NCBI RefSeq assembly: GCF_963678635.1
Contig: NC_087064.1
Span: 84,313,847-84,377,846, forward strand
Source: Symsagittifera roscoffensis
Lineage: Eukaryota; Xenacoelomorpha; Acoela; Convolutidae
Direction of reading: 5' to 3'
Length of the DNA stretch: 64,000 nt
The notes under the pieces were generated by a model. The model had not been told where the DNA came from. It saw only the letters and a program-made list of their open reading frames with translations, and made no database searches. Shown piece by piece: positions 42,301 to 54,363 of the stretch; within the stretch, counting starts at the first letter, position 1, and each line of letters begins with the position of its first letter. The translations under genes and the position numbers were made by a program.

Positions 42301-43060
42301 AAATAAAGCTAGGTTCTAAAACGACTGGCTAGCTTCTAAACACAGCTCTACATGCTTTTAACCGTCTCTGCCAAAGCCAGTTCTTTTGGTGGTTTTCCTA
42401 ACATCGGGTCGAAAAAAACGTTACTGCTTTCCGGCTTCGACCAGAACGCTCAAATTAACTTATTTATATGCAAAAATAGTGAGCTCATGGCTGGGTTTCA
42501 ATATCCCCAGACCACGAGGTCACTCCTAAAAACAGGTCAACTACTATTTATTACTTTACTATTAGTTTTGTTCAGTAGATAAAAATCATTATCTCCATCG
42601 AAGATGGATCAACCCTTTCTCTCACTCCTAGCCTCTCATTCTCTGAAAATGAATCTGGATGTTAATTAAATTCAACTCAGGACATGACCAGGAAGCTAAA
42701 ACTTTATATGAAACAGTTTGAGATCTGATCCCGAGACCCCTCCGGATTCTGGAATCCGGAGAAATAGCACTCCTATTTCTTTACGGAAGGCTAGACACGC
42801 TGTCCCAATACCCTTCCTTTTTTTCGGGTTCTATGTTGTAACGATTGTAACAGCACAACCGTTACAACTCGGAATGGTTCCTGACAATCTCCAATTACAA
42901 TTTCAATCTGTTGTAGTTTTTTCGTAGTTGTTTCCACTGCGACTATTGTTGTTGTGTTTTGCCGTTTCAGTGTGTGCGAAATATAAAAAAGGTTACGTGT
43001 CGTTCACGTCCAAATCGAAATTTTAAAAATTAGCATGTCAGTTAAAACTAACCCTTCACA
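39331..43060 (-). mobile_element. Control region of element B
   Basis: About 3.7 kb without credible genes. It is colinear with A (14.3-17.2 kb) and the reverse complement of C (44.0-47.7 kb). It holds the 26-bp repeat array, single CCGG(A/G)-rich words, the G-rich box near 41,549, a T-rich tract at 41,890-42,020 and a TGTGAAGGGT word at its outer end. The exact LTR limits are not determinable. Confidence 0.65.
40085..40400. repeat. 26-bp tandem repeat array in B control region
   Basis: About 12-13 imperfect units of the type CCGGATTGGCAAAATTGGGA followed by CCCTT/CCCCT. Units vary at a few positions and there are no unique spacers. The period is not a multiple of three, so all frames stay open and give fake repetitive proteins. 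A matching shorter array lies in C at 46,725-46,965. Confidence 0.92.
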
Positions 43061-43998
43061 ATTTGTCTTATCGTTCAAGTAACGCTGCTAATCCATTAAA
43101 GCTATCAATCTTCCTTGTTAGATGTTCTTTTTCTGATCGATAAAAATTCGATTGCAAAACTGCATTCTCGTAAATTCTGGTCGAATGTCTCATAACTTTT
43201 TAGCCAGCCCTTAACAGACCAGAAAAATAACTGGCTAGGTCTAGAGTCTACACTGTTGAAAACGGTGAAGTCCCATTAGTATCAACGTTCATTTGCACCA
43301 AAATGAAAAATCGGTTCTGTTTGTACCAAAATTATTCAACTTGATTTCTGATTGGTCGAATTGTGAGCCAACGAATTATTACATTTAATTTCTACTAATC
43401 AAACAGAAGAAAAATAAACAGCAGAATAGTGACCACCGCAGTCGCGCCAGCGTGTTGCGAGTGCCAACAGAGGGTAGGACTCCATACAAAAATAAGAGCG
43501 GGTTATCGGCGCAAAGCGGCGACGCCCGCTTAGCGCCCACCAGCGGCCTTAAACCAAGAGCTTGAAGTTGTTGGCGTAATAGTCTTAGGCCAATCGAAAT
43601 ATTTTGGTTCTAACGCGATTGATTTTTTATTTTGGTACAAATGGGACTGATTTTTCATTTTGGTACTTGTGAATACCCACCGTTGAAAACGAGTAGGATA
43701 ATAACCACCATTGAAAACGAGTAGGGTTAAGGTAACTGACGCCAGCCAGTCCTCAATAGGTACTTTTTCTACGCTCCGTGAATGTGTAATGTCTGGGCGA
43801 ATGCTACAATGGCACTCTCGTGAGAATTCCCGATGTTCTCTCTTGGGAGTAAGACAGCTCTTATCGCATTCGGATCTTGTGACATTCGACCAGAATGCAC
43901 CAAAATGCAGACGCAGCAATTTCGAGTTTTTAGCAGAGAACCTTCCGAATTGACGGTTTTAAGAGATTAACGATGTTATTGGGACGATTAGTCAAACG
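43061..43998 (+). other. Centre of the B/C inverted pair: scrambled control-region fragments
   Basis: 43,195-43,270 and 43,690-43,830 match the reverse complement of the A control region around 16,560-16,380, interrupted by the MITE-like insertion at 43,293-43,672. The outer parts (about 43,140-43,190 and 43,860-43,920) share an inverted GAATTTCTGGTCGAATGTC-like word. No gene is seen. Confidence 0.5.
43293..43672. mobile_element. MITE-like insertion with terminal inverted repeats
   Basis: The left end (CACCAAAATGAAAAATC..., 43,296-43,336) and right end (...GATTTTTCATTTTGGTAC, 43,627-43,666) are inverted repeats of about 40 bases with about seven mismatches, and weaker inverted similarity continues inward. 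The interior at 43,430-43,560 is CpG- and GC-rich, unlike its surroundings. There is no transposase. It splits a control-region fragment. I could not define a clean target-site duplication. Confidence 0.6.
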
Positions 43999-46900
43999 GT
44001 GAAGGCTAGAATATTCTGGTGTTTCAAATTTTTAAATTTTCGAAGTATGACGTCATATTTCTGAGAAACGTCAGAAATGACCATTTTGGCATAAAACCGA
44101 AATAAAACACAACAACATTAGTTGCGATAGCGATAACGACGAGAATTGTGATTGGAAAACAACAACAAATTGCAGAAGTAGCAGAGACCGTTCCGAGTTG
44201 CAACTACTGTGTCGCTACAATAGTTGCAAGGCCGTTGCGAACAACGGTGAAGGGTGGAAGACAGCCTTCCGGGAGGAAGATAAAGGTCTTATTACCCCGG
44301 ATTCGAGAATCCGGAGGGGTCTCGGGACTGGAACTTTTATCATCTTATACAAAATTTTAGCTTCCCTGTTATGTCCTGAATTGAATTTAATTAACATCTG
44401 AATTCATTTTGCTAGGATGAGAAGCTAGGAGTTGGGGGAAAGGGTTGATCCATCTTCGATGGAGATGATGATTTTTATCTACTGAACAAAAACAATAATA
44501 ATTCAATAAATAGTAGTAGCCCTATTTTTAGGAGTGACCTCGTGGTCTGGGGATACTGAGACCAATCCATGAGCTCACTATTTCTGCATGTAATCTAGTT
44601 AATTTGAGTGTTTTGACCGAAGCCGAAAGCGATAACGTTTTTGTCGACCCGATGTTAGAAAGACCACCGAAAGTACTGGCTTGGTAGAGACGGTGAAAAG
44701 CATGTAGAGCTCTCTTTATACGTTGGCCAGTCGTCTTAGAACCTTGCTTTATTTTTCCGTCGATATGTATCTTCCGGGCGAATGTTACATAGATGTTTTT
44801 ATGGCGCTCCTGGGTGTTATTCTTTTTTAACACCATGACCGGCAGAACCGTTAACGAGCACTCCGCGCCGAGCAGATGCTCACATTAACGCCCTTTTTAG
44901 GCCAAAACCGCCGGGGTGGAAGGGTAGATCGGAACGCGGAAGCCTTCCGGATTACCGTGAATAGCTTTTTAACCTAGTTAAGACCAAAAATTCACGAACA
45001 AGGAAGGGTGGGGGGACTCTCGGTTCCGTCATTTCCTGAGTGGTCCGTGATCAAAAACACTTAAATATATAAAACCAAACAAAGAGTAGTATAGTACCCA
45101 AGAAAATCAAAAAACATAAAAAAAATAACTGAAAAAACTAAAAACAGTAAAAAAGTAAAAAATCAGTAGAAAGTATCCCCCCAGACAAGATGTGATCCAA
45201 CCCCCCGTCTGGTGTTGATAGATATATTGTTGTTAAAGGCATTTATATCAATCAGGATTGTTACGATCAATTTTGTAGCCCGTTTGTGAGGCTTGTACTG
45301 TAGGATGTTTGAGTATTTAAGCACGTTAATGCTAAATTGCGCTCAATCCGGAAGGGTCTGCTGATTTGCGCTCAATCCGGAGGGTTCTTGGGAGAAGACT
45401 TATCCGGCAAGCAGTAAAAGGAGCAACAAGAAGGGGCTCAACGACAACAACAATCGACTGTTGGGTATCATTAACAAGTTTTGTATCCCTTTTGGTACAA
45501 AAAGTAAGATAGTAATCTGTGGGGGGCTCGACAGTGCTGCACTGTAGTGACCCTTCACCGAACTGCGAATATCCGAGTTAGGCACCTTAATTCGGATATT
45601 AAACAAACCCGGAGGGGTATAGTATTACTAATACCATTGCTTATATAGCCTATATTAATACTCCTATATCGTTTTCAGTGAAAAACACAGAAAGCAGACC
45701 GGTTTTTAGGGTCAAAATAGCGATAATTTGATCCCCCCACAAATCGCGATTTTTGAAAGCGCTAAATTAGTGTGTTACATTGTAATTGCACTACTATAGT
45801 AAGTAGAACCGGTTAAGTTTAGTTCGGAAGTGGTTGGAACTATTTTGGTACCAAAAACCGAAATTTCGTGATTTTTTGAAAATTCAGAAACTTTTTTATA
45901 ATTTTTGAGTTAGGACAGTAGAAAAAGTTGTTCGGAAAACGTCCGCTAGTGAATCTACAGATTTTAAAACCCGCTCCCTAAAAGCCTTCCGGGTTACAGA
46001 GAAATCGAACTTCATCAATCCGGAGGGGTCCAGGTAGCATAGTTTTTCGCAAATTTTTTCAACTAAAGCGTTTCAGATCGGGTCTTTTGCATTGAACTAG
46101 AAGATTATAGGCCTTCTGAGCTGGGATCAATAATTTTCAGGTCGAAAAGAACAGAATTGCGGAAAAAGTTAGGCGAAACCTATAAGAGAGAAATTTCTTG
46201 ACTTTAGAAAAAAGACGTTTTTGTTAATAACTTTGGAACTACTGGGCAGATCCAGTTGATCTTAGTACCAACAGATCATAAATTAACTGAGCTTACTAAT
46301 AGGGACAAAAGTTTTTCAAAAAAGTAAGCGTAAAAAATTTTTGAGATCGTATTTAACAAATTCACCAATTCGGGAGGGTAGACCCCTCACGTTTTATAAA
46401 AATTTTTTTGGAAAACCTTTACACCCCTACTAAAAGGTAATAGCGGTTGAATAAAGTAATTATAGGCTGTTCTAGACCAAAAGGGAAGTCTAAAGGCACA
46501 AGAAAACCTTAATCGAGCCGAAGTTAGGCTAGCGATAAGACCCTTCACTGTTAGCGTGAATTGTCAAATAAGAGGCTTAACTTCAATCCGGAAGGGTCTA
46601 GGAAAGGATCATATACCCTTCCTAGTTAATTTAAAAAGCATAAGAACATCAGAGAACGCATCCGGAGGGGTATAGGTTGAAAGAAGGAAATCTCCGAAAA
46701 GCTACTTTTACAAAAGAAGAGGGCTCCCAATCCGGAGGGATCCAAATTTTTTTTCAAATTCGGAGGGGTCGCAATCCGGAAGGGTCTTGTTTTCACAAAA
46801 CCGGATGGTTCCCAATCCGGAGGCGTCTTATATTTACTCTTTCAGAGGGGTCCCAATCCGGAGGGGTCTTATATTTGCTAACTCAGAGGGGTCCCAATCT

Positions 46901-47726
46901 GGAGGGGTCTCAATTTTGCCAATCCGGAAGGGTCCTATTTTTGCCAATCCGGAGGGGTATTATTTTATTAAAAGATTTAGGTAAACAGAAGAAAAGACTA
47001 CAGTGAGAGGTATTAGGTTATTAGCAGACAGGCTAGGAATCAGTGACTGCACTGGTAACTTGCTTTCAGTAAAGACCAGACAAAAACAAAACAGCCCGAA
47101 CTCGGATATTCGAGACACTAAGTCTAAATTAAAAAGAGCGTAATTCATTGGTGTGGATTGAAACCCAATACGTTTTTGTGAAAAGTGACTGCCCTGAGGA
47201 TTTTAGTAGGTCTACCTCGTGCAGTCCGAAGGCAGATAGGTAACACAGTACTCGGTGGGTGCAATAGACGCCCACTTGAGAAAATTACTGCCTTGAAAGT
47301 TTTGTCTGTTTGGTGCAGCACCAAGCAGGGAAAGCTTTTTCTTTAAAATACAAGTTCGACTATTGTACTGCGACTGACTAAAAGTACAATACACATACGT
47401 TTTTCATAGAGGTCTTCTTATTCTGTTATATTTTTTTTGGATTTCAAATCAACATAATTTGTGCTTGATTGGGTAGTGAGTACACTATCTTTTAAATTGA
47501 CTGATAACATCATATTGTGCTAGTTCTCAAATCTTAAGACCGATAACCGGTAAGTGTGAGTAAATTATATACAAGCTGTACTCTGATAACATACAGGGAT
47601 TCGTGGTAACTATTTAATAGAATCTTGTGAAATTTATTGTGTTGTGTCATTATTATTGGTAGTCAAACTATAAGGTCACTAGCAATCGAATTGTGTGTAT
47701 AGGCATTAGGAAGTGACAAATTGAGA
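43999..47726 (+). mobile_element. Control region and leader of element C
   Basis: This is the mirror image of B's control region. It includes the A-rich tract (45,055-45,175), the G-rich box near 45,520, the 26-bp type array (46,725-46,965) and a leader that matches D. There are no credible genes; the open frames through the array are repeat artefacts. Confidence 0.65.
46725..46965. repeat. 26-bp-type tandem repeat array in C control region
   Basis: About nine to ten diverged units with the core CCAATCCGGAGGGGTC and a T-rich filler, in the orientation opposite to the B array. The spacing is less regular than in B (roughly 25-35 bases). Confidence 0.85.
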
Positions 47727-50576
47727 ATGAGTCTAGACAAGTCAAGGATACCTAAACGAGGTAATAGCTCTAGGAAATTCATACCTAGAAAGCAAAGAAA
47801 AACAATGACCGACCCTTTTGTGGATCGCATCAAACGAGCCCAGACCGACAAAGGGGAGACGGTTTCAGGCAGAATGGTTGAAACGAGGAGTCAGAAGTCC
47901 TCAGAAGAGCAAAAAGAAATGTTAGAAAAGGAGGTCAAAACGGACCAGGCCATGAATGACAACCAGGAAGTACATGGACTGGAAGGGAGAGGCAGAAGGC
48001 TGGCGAGTGAATCTACTCCGGTAGAACAAGGCCAAGATTTTGCCACTTCCACCGGGACACTGGACCGAGAGGAGATGCGGAACTGTCCGACATCTCTACA
48101 GAAACAGTGGCAACTAGAAGATCTCCAACAGACAACACCATGATGGCAGGCGGGACTGAGAAACAAACGACGTCCTCATCGTTCTCAGAAAGAATGAAGA
48201 ACACCCTTGGAAACATCTTTCCATTCACCATGGGAGTGAGCACAGGAAAAGAAGGTGAATCCCAGGAGGAAGAAGAGGGCGAAGACGAGCAAGTGGACTT
48301 TGGATCTCAAGTCAGCCTCAATAGTTCGACCCAGGAGAATGAGGCATATGTTGAAAGAGAGACTGGAACCATGGACAATATTGGTGTGGTGAGAACGATA
48401 AGCAAAAACGCAAACACACGAGGCCAGTCGAGAGGCTTTGCGACTATGACAAATTCAGAGACGCGAACTGGGGAGAGTAGAAACAAAGGGCTAGGCAACG
48501 CATTGACGGATCCTGAAGTGGATAATGAAAAGACGTCGAGGCAGAGAATGAAAGCCCGAATCTCGACCAGCACGAAGCTACCTGGGACCGACAGGGTGAC
48601 ACCGCCACTAGTGACGCCACTCGTGGATAACGGGGCAGCATTAGAAGAAGCCTTGAACAACATAGTGGGCAGTATAGGAGAACAAAATGAATAGATGTCC
48701 ATAAGAATGAGTGAACTAGAAAGAGCAGTTCACATTGAAAGAGAAAGTCTGCGGGAAGAAATAAACCGCAATAGACAAGAAGTTGGTAGGAGCAAAAAAC
48801 GCTTGAAACAAAGAACGGACGAGCACATAGCGAAGAACTTGTCCGAAGAGAAGCGGAACAGAGAGAGTTACGCTTAAGAGACTACATGGAGAAGTTAAGA
48901 GTTCAGCAAGAACAGTCTCATGGGACTCTTGACACAAAGATAGATGCGATGATGGAGAGGCGAACTCAGGCTATCATGGATAGGTTGGACGGGCTACTAG
49001 GCAGCAAAAGTGGACCAAAAGAAGGGGAACCGAACTCGGGAGGTCCCAGCAGGGAGCCGAAGGTGAACTTCAATGACCATCAAAGGAGGAGGACATATGG
49101 ATCCACTAGAGGTAGGGGCAGTTCATCGGGCTATGCCACAAGGGATAATAGAACATGAAGCCCAAACGGTAGTGCAAGTTCAACTGAGAACAGACAAACC
49201 TCAAACCAACGACCGACACAAGGCACACATGCGACTGGGAGAGGTGATTCCGGTAACAGGAGACATGCGAGCCCAGGGAGGAGTCATGTGGGCCAAGGTG
49301 GAAACAGGCACGGCGATTCGGATTGCAGGGATGCACCGAATACAGAGACATTAACAAGGTGTGATGACACTCAGGCGGGGTACTCGAGAGATGCCACGGC
49401 AATGGCCACAGTCTTTGAACCTCTAAACAGGTCTTTAGGGACATTCCTTACAAGGTTATCCGAAACCAATGAACGCAGTGAGAAGTCCAGAAGAGTCTTT
49501 AAGAAACCAAGATGCTACAAAGACGAATCTGATGGCTGTATTGATACCTGGATAGAGGTAATGAAACTGCATTTCGAAGAAGAGGACTTGTCGGAAAGAC
49601 AAGAATGCAGTGCACTCACCAGTAACTTGGAAGGGACAGCCCTGAACTGTGTCATGGCCAAGAAGCAATATCAGTGTGACACAGCCGAGAAAATCTTCGA
49701 AATCTTGTTTAACCGTTTTGGATCAGGGGTGCAGGGGCACCAAGCGATGTTGCCCTTCGAGAAACGGAGGCAACGAGAAGTTGAAACCATAGACAAGTTT
49801 CTAGACGATTTGAAGATGCTTAGAAGACGCAGCCAACCGGATGAGTCAAACAGAAGGATGAACCTGGCAGTAGTTCGAAAATCATCGATGGTGTGAAGAA
49901 TGATGAACTTCGAACAATGCTAGCAACGCATTACACACCACTATCAACCAATGCGCCAACACCAGAGGAGTTGAGACTCAAGTCAAAAGAATATCTTTTG
50001 TTGAAACCTCCTTCGAGATCTGGATATTATAAGAACAATTATGGCAATTTTAACAACGGACCAGCAAACCAAGGGAACAACTGGTAAAAACCAAGGGATG
50101 ATATGGACAAGAGACGCTCTTGTGCCAATTGCAGTTCAACGGACCATCATGTGTCAGCATGCCCAACTTACAAACAAGGCATGAAAGCAATAGGCTTTAG
50201 CCTCGAGGACCATGAGGATTTGCTGACCATGCGTCAGAAGGGCCATGCAAATCGAGGGCCATGCGTCAGAAGTTGGCCATGAGGATTTCATGACAGGAGT
50301 AATTGCGAAAATCGGCCCGACGTGTTTCTTTTGCAACTTGGAAGGTCATTTTAAATCAGATTGTCCACAATTCTGGGATGCAGTGGCAGACATCAAGCAT
50401 CCAAGGCATGAGGAAGCTTTATCAGGAGTGAAAGCCAGCAAGGCTCGCCTGTTGAGTGAAGCGGAGGCGCGCAGAAAAGACAAACCGCAAGAGCTGGCAA
50501 CAAAGAAGGTGCAGGCAGTAACGGAAGAGATACGTGAACCGGAACCGGTGACTGCGGCAGATGACTTCAAGATCTA
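47727..50576 (+). pseudogene. Gag of element C, frameshifted
   Basis: ATG 47,727 gives M-S-L-D-K-S-R-I-P-K-R and stays open to 48,143. The next frame (48,107-48,694) has the acidic tract and ends at a TAG after G-E-Q-N-E. Then come a coiled coil (48,695-49,158), a linker, and the capsid (49,288-49,896, with F-E-P-L-N-R-S-L, C-I-D-T-W-I-E-V-M-K-L and R-F-G-S-G-V-Q-G-H). The nucleocapsid has CANCSS and CFCNL-type knuckles, and a local rearrangement lies between them at 50,205-50,285. The C-terminus is cut at 50,576 by a repeat patch. Confidence 0.87.
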
Positions 50577-50663
50577 CTTCGCCCCAACACCCACCAATTC
50601 CGAAGGGTCCTATTTTTGCAAATCCGGAGGGGTCCCAATTTTGCCAATCCGGAGGGGTCGAAA
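50577..50663. repeat. Patch of control-region repeat DNA inside C gag
   Basis: About 87 bases (TTCGCCCCAACACCCACC, then two or three CCGGAGGGG units) interrupt the Gag C-terminus and replace several hundred bases found in B and D. The opening words are the same as the chimeric junction at 17,609-17,650, where a control fragment meets a leader. Confidence 0.85.
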
Positions 50664-51637
50664 CTTCATGGACGCTACCTGGAGGTCTATGGGCCGTATC
50701 AAGTGATGCTGAACGTGGATGGGTGATGGATGACGCCATGATGGAACAAGATGCAGTACACATTGGGTATGAAGCAGATGTGACCGGACAACTGCTCGAC
50801 ACCAACGGAAAGAAAATCGGAGTCACAGGGCTGCTGGACACAGGAGCAAAAGTGAGTGTGATGCCAATAAAAACTTGGGAAAGAATGGGCTTCACGAGGG
50901 AAGATCTGATTCCAACGAATCTTCGACTGGCTGCCGCCAATCGAAGAGCAATCTACGTAGCCGGAAGAACACCAATAACGGTTCTCCACATGGGAGGACG
51001 GGATCTTTGGATGAGCTTCCTGGTGGTAGAAAATTTGGACGACGCCGACCAATTCATCTTGGGCAGAGATTTCGTCAGGAATTTTGACGTGATGATTGAC
51101 TTGAACAACGGTCTGATACGGATTAGAAACCCGGACCGGAAGTATGTTAAGAAACCGATTAATAGGATAATAACAGACGAAAACAAGGTACCAATTTTTT
51201 TAGATAGAAAAGTGAAACTACAGCCAGGACAGGCTGTTGTGGCGATTTTTAGAATGAGAAATTTAAATTCGTTGGGCGATAGTAAACAGGTTTGTTTAGT
51301 ACCGAATCCAAATAGTCAGAGTTCGGTGATTTTAGGCCGGAGGTTCTCGGTAACGCGAAACGGACTGTGTGTCAGTGTGTTATTGAACACACTGGAAACC
51401 ACGGTTTCTATCCAGCGTGGAACGAAGCTTGGTTACTCTTTGCCGATGAGGACCGACTATGAAGAGACACAAAACTTGAAGAAACTCAGTGTGGAAGACT
51501 GTCCTTATCATGCCAATAAAGATAAAATTTTAAAGAGGATTAATGAATTAAAATCTATTCATAAATTGTTTTCAATGAAATCCGAAACGGACGACGGCTT
51601 ATCGAGCTGCTGCTCCGGAACGCCCCTCGTCATATGA
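50664..51637 (+). CDS. Protease and protease-RT spacer of element C
   Basis: The frame, open from 50,561, contains the repeat patch and then the aspartic protease with DTGA (Asp at about 50,837), V-S-V-M-P-I and I-L-G-R-D-F, followed by a long conserved spacer (I-F-L-D-R-K-V-K-L, V-S-V-L-L-N-T). About 90 residues normally upstream of the active site are missing after small deletions near 50,720. The protease core itself is intact. It ends by frameshift at S-S-C-C-S where A has S-S-C-S-N-F-P-E-R-P. Confidence 0.87.
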
Positions 51638-51659
51638 ACTAGAATCTGACCAACCGGTT

Positions 51660-52435
51660 TTGCCAGAGATAGAACATTTAAAAGGGAAAATAGGTGAGGG
51701 AGATTTCGAAAAATTGCGGGACCTCTTAAATCGGAACGCAGATGTATTTTCAAAACATAAGGCGGATATCGGTTGCTGTAATTTCATCGAACACGAAATT
51801 GAACTTGAAGAGGGCGCCGTTCCCGATAGGGAAGGCGCAAGACGAATGACGCCACACAAGTCGGAAGCGTGCCGAGCAGAAATAGAAATATTGCTCGAAT
51901 ACGACATGATAGAACCCTCCAAATCGCCATGGGCTTGCGGTGTAGTAATGGCGAAAAAGAAAGGGGGCTGCTTAGGTTTTGTTGCGACTTTCGTTACTTG
52001 AACGCGGTAACGATAAAAGATGCGTACCCGTTACCGCGAATAGACGAGAGCCTCTCTAAGCTTGGTGATGCCAAGTTCTTCACCACATTGGATTTGGGTT
52101 CTGCCTTCTGGCAAGTCCCTCTGCGGAAGAAGGATAGAGATAGAACCGGATTCGCGTGCGAATTAGGGTTGTACTAGTGGAAGAGGATGCCCTTCGGCTT
52201 GTGCATCGCAACGGCCACTTTTCAAAGACTGATGGCTCAGGCTTTGACCAGAGTGACAAAGAAGCATGGGAACCTTGTGATGTGTTACGTGGACGACGTG
52301 GTCATAGCGACACCAACCCTGGAAGACCATATTGATCGGCACGATGAGGTCTTTGGATGCATGAAAAGAGCAGGCTTGAAGTGCAAACCATCGAAATGAG
52401 AAATCCTTAGAGATTCAATCAAGTACCTGGGAAGA
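51660..52435 (+). pseudogene. Reverse transcriptase of element C
   Basis: 51,660-52,001 encodes the N-terminus (I-E-H-L-K-G-K-I, A-C-G-V-V-M-A-K-K-K), then shifts into 51,869-52,177 (F-C-C-D-F-R-Y-L-N-A-V, T-L-D-L-G-S-A-F-W-Q with the first catalytic Asp). A TAG follows C-E-L-G-L-Y, and 52,187-52,399 holds M-P-F-G-L-C and YVDD, ending at a TGA where A has TGT (Cys). The catalytic residues are present but the chain is cut at three places. Confidence 0.9.
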
Positions 52436-53189
52436 GTGGTGGACAGGCATGGTGTGAGGCCAGACCCGGAAGCAGTAGAACCAGTGTTGACATGGAAGGC
52501 TCCCAGAATGGACACACAGCTCCTGAGCTTCCTAGGGTTTGCCAACTACTACCGGGAGTTCATAAAAGGATATTCGGGAGTTCAACTACAAAGTGTATCC
52601 GATGCAGAAGCTGATGCGCAACAAAGGGAAAAAGTTCGAACGGAACGATGAAGCAGAAGTTACCTCCGAGAACATAAAGCGGGAACTATGCGAAGCGCCA
52701 GTGCTAGGCATGCCTACACAAAAGGGCATGTATGTTCTTGACACGGACGGATCGGTAGTAGCCATCTCAGGAATATTGCATCAGGAGCAAGAATGGAAAG
52801 GAAGAACGGTTCTCCGTCCCATTGCATACGGCATCAAGGTCTTGAGTGACACTGAGATAAAATATGGCGCACCAAAAGCGGAAATAATTGCAGTAGTCAC
52901 ATTTGTGGAAAAATACCGCGCATACTTGGGTAGCGCTCCCTTTAAGTTACGAGTAGACAACAGAGCGTTATCCTGGTTGAAGACCTACTCGATGGATCAG
53001 AGTTATATTGGTAGATGGATAGTAAGATTGGATGGCTATCACATGATATTCGAGCACAGGATGCGTGATAAACACCAGAATGCTGACAGCCTCAGCAAGA
53101 AAACTGAGTTTTATGAAAGATTGGAGCAGAAGCAAGCCAATCAGGCAGAAATAAAGGAAGGATTTTCGTTTCTGGACAGAGAAACTTAA
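52436..53189 (+). pseudogene. RT thumb and RNase H of element C
   Basis: 52,436-52,651 gives the thumb and shifts frame where a short tandem copy of CGGGAGTTCA was introduced near 52,555-52,580. 52,593-53,189 gives RNase H with T-D-G-S for the usual T-D-A-S, K-A-E-I-I-A-V, R-V-D-N and N-A-D-S-L-S-K-K, continuing correctly into T-E-F-Y-E-R-L-E-Q-K. A TAA after L-D-R-E-T ends the frame. Confidence 0.87.
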
Positions 53190-54343
53190 GAAGCGCTTCC
53201 CTTAACGAGATGGTTGAATAAGTCTGGACATCCAATTCCAGGGCATCCTGAGTTACCTGTAGAGAAAGCAGCCGAGATAAAGATCCTATCCAAGGTGGAC
53301 CCGGTCCCCTTGGATCTGTTGCTGCGCTCAAACCTGGTCCAACAAGAACTCTCTCGCATGAACATAAACAGCCTCTCATTATTGGATAAAACGGTGCAGG
53401 TCACACCGCAATGATGCGGATGCTGGATGGATTGTTAGAAAGAGAAGTGACCAGAGACGACCCCGAGTGGACAGCAGCAGTGGCTTTACCAACAATCAGG
53501 GAGAAGATGAAGATCATGCCGTCCAGACGACAAGACGAAGAGAACGAGAGGGATTGTAGGAAAATAGTTCAGCAACTAGTATCCTCAATACCCCACGGAA
53601 AGAACAGGGGAGCAGTACGCGAAGAAAAACCGTTACCTTTGTGGACCAGGATAAAGAAGGTGAGAAGGTAGAACAAATCCTGCTGCAAGATTGTTTGTCT
53701 GGGGAGACGAACGATGAGAAGAGCCAGCGAGTACAAGATCAACACCCGGGACAAGAAAATTTGTCCGGGGAGTCTGAGATAGATGAAAAAGTTCCTGATG
53801 AGAAACAGGACCTGGGGGAACAAGGTTTTGTCCGGGGAGTTCAGATGGATGCGAAGAAGGCACAGACATGATCTGGAGGAGCGTGCAGACTCCATCACAA
53901 CCTCTTCAACAGATGACAATTCCCGACACCCAAAAATTGACACCTATTCAGACAGGAACTCGAGCTCGGGATCAGAACTGTCCGAACTAGCGATCCACAC
54001 ACTACTAGTGGAAACTCGGGCAAGGGATTTGGACAGAGAGGTGTACCACTATCCTGACAGTGATCGCTACCTTATACCAAGCGAAAGAGTCCTTGACTAC
54101 GCAGCGGATGATTTGGAGACAATAGCGGTATCGAAACGTTCAATAAGTCTGTTGTCACAAAGAGAGGTAGTCAGGACTGATCTCCAGCCGTTCAAGCAAG
54201 AAACACAGCCGCTGGCGAAGATTTGGTGCGTGAAGATGAAAGAAGACACACACCAGCCCAATGAGCTGAATAGTCAGATGGGGGTCATGAAGTCGTACTT
54301 GAAGGCGAGATACAGACTCTCGGATCTTCTAAGAATCTTATAA
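53190..54343 (+). pseudogene. Pol spacer and LSGES linker of element C
   Basis: 53,214-53,414 and 53,411-53,671 carry the conserved spacer, split by a one-base change after V-T-P-Q. 53,672-54,343 carries the acidic linker with repeated TTTGTCCGGGGAGT DNA units near 53,757 and 53,829, then S-E-L-A-I-H-T-L-L-V and I-W-C-V-K-M, ending at Y-R-L-S-D-L-L just before integrase. Confidence 0.8.
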
Positions 54344-54363
54344 GGGCTCAGAGAAATGATCGC

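Larger units (their letters stand above)
27920..43060 (-). mobile_element. Element B: degenerate giant gypsy-type element, 3' truncated
   Basis: On the minus strand it reads control region (43,060-39,331), gag, protease, RT, RNase H, linker, integrase, macro-like segment and the N-terminal half of the SGNH ORF, ending at about 27,919 against D gag. It is closer to C than to A and shares the B/C/D type of gag N-terminus. Nearly every ORF is broken. It has kept the longer integrase tail that A and C lack. Confidence 0.88.
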
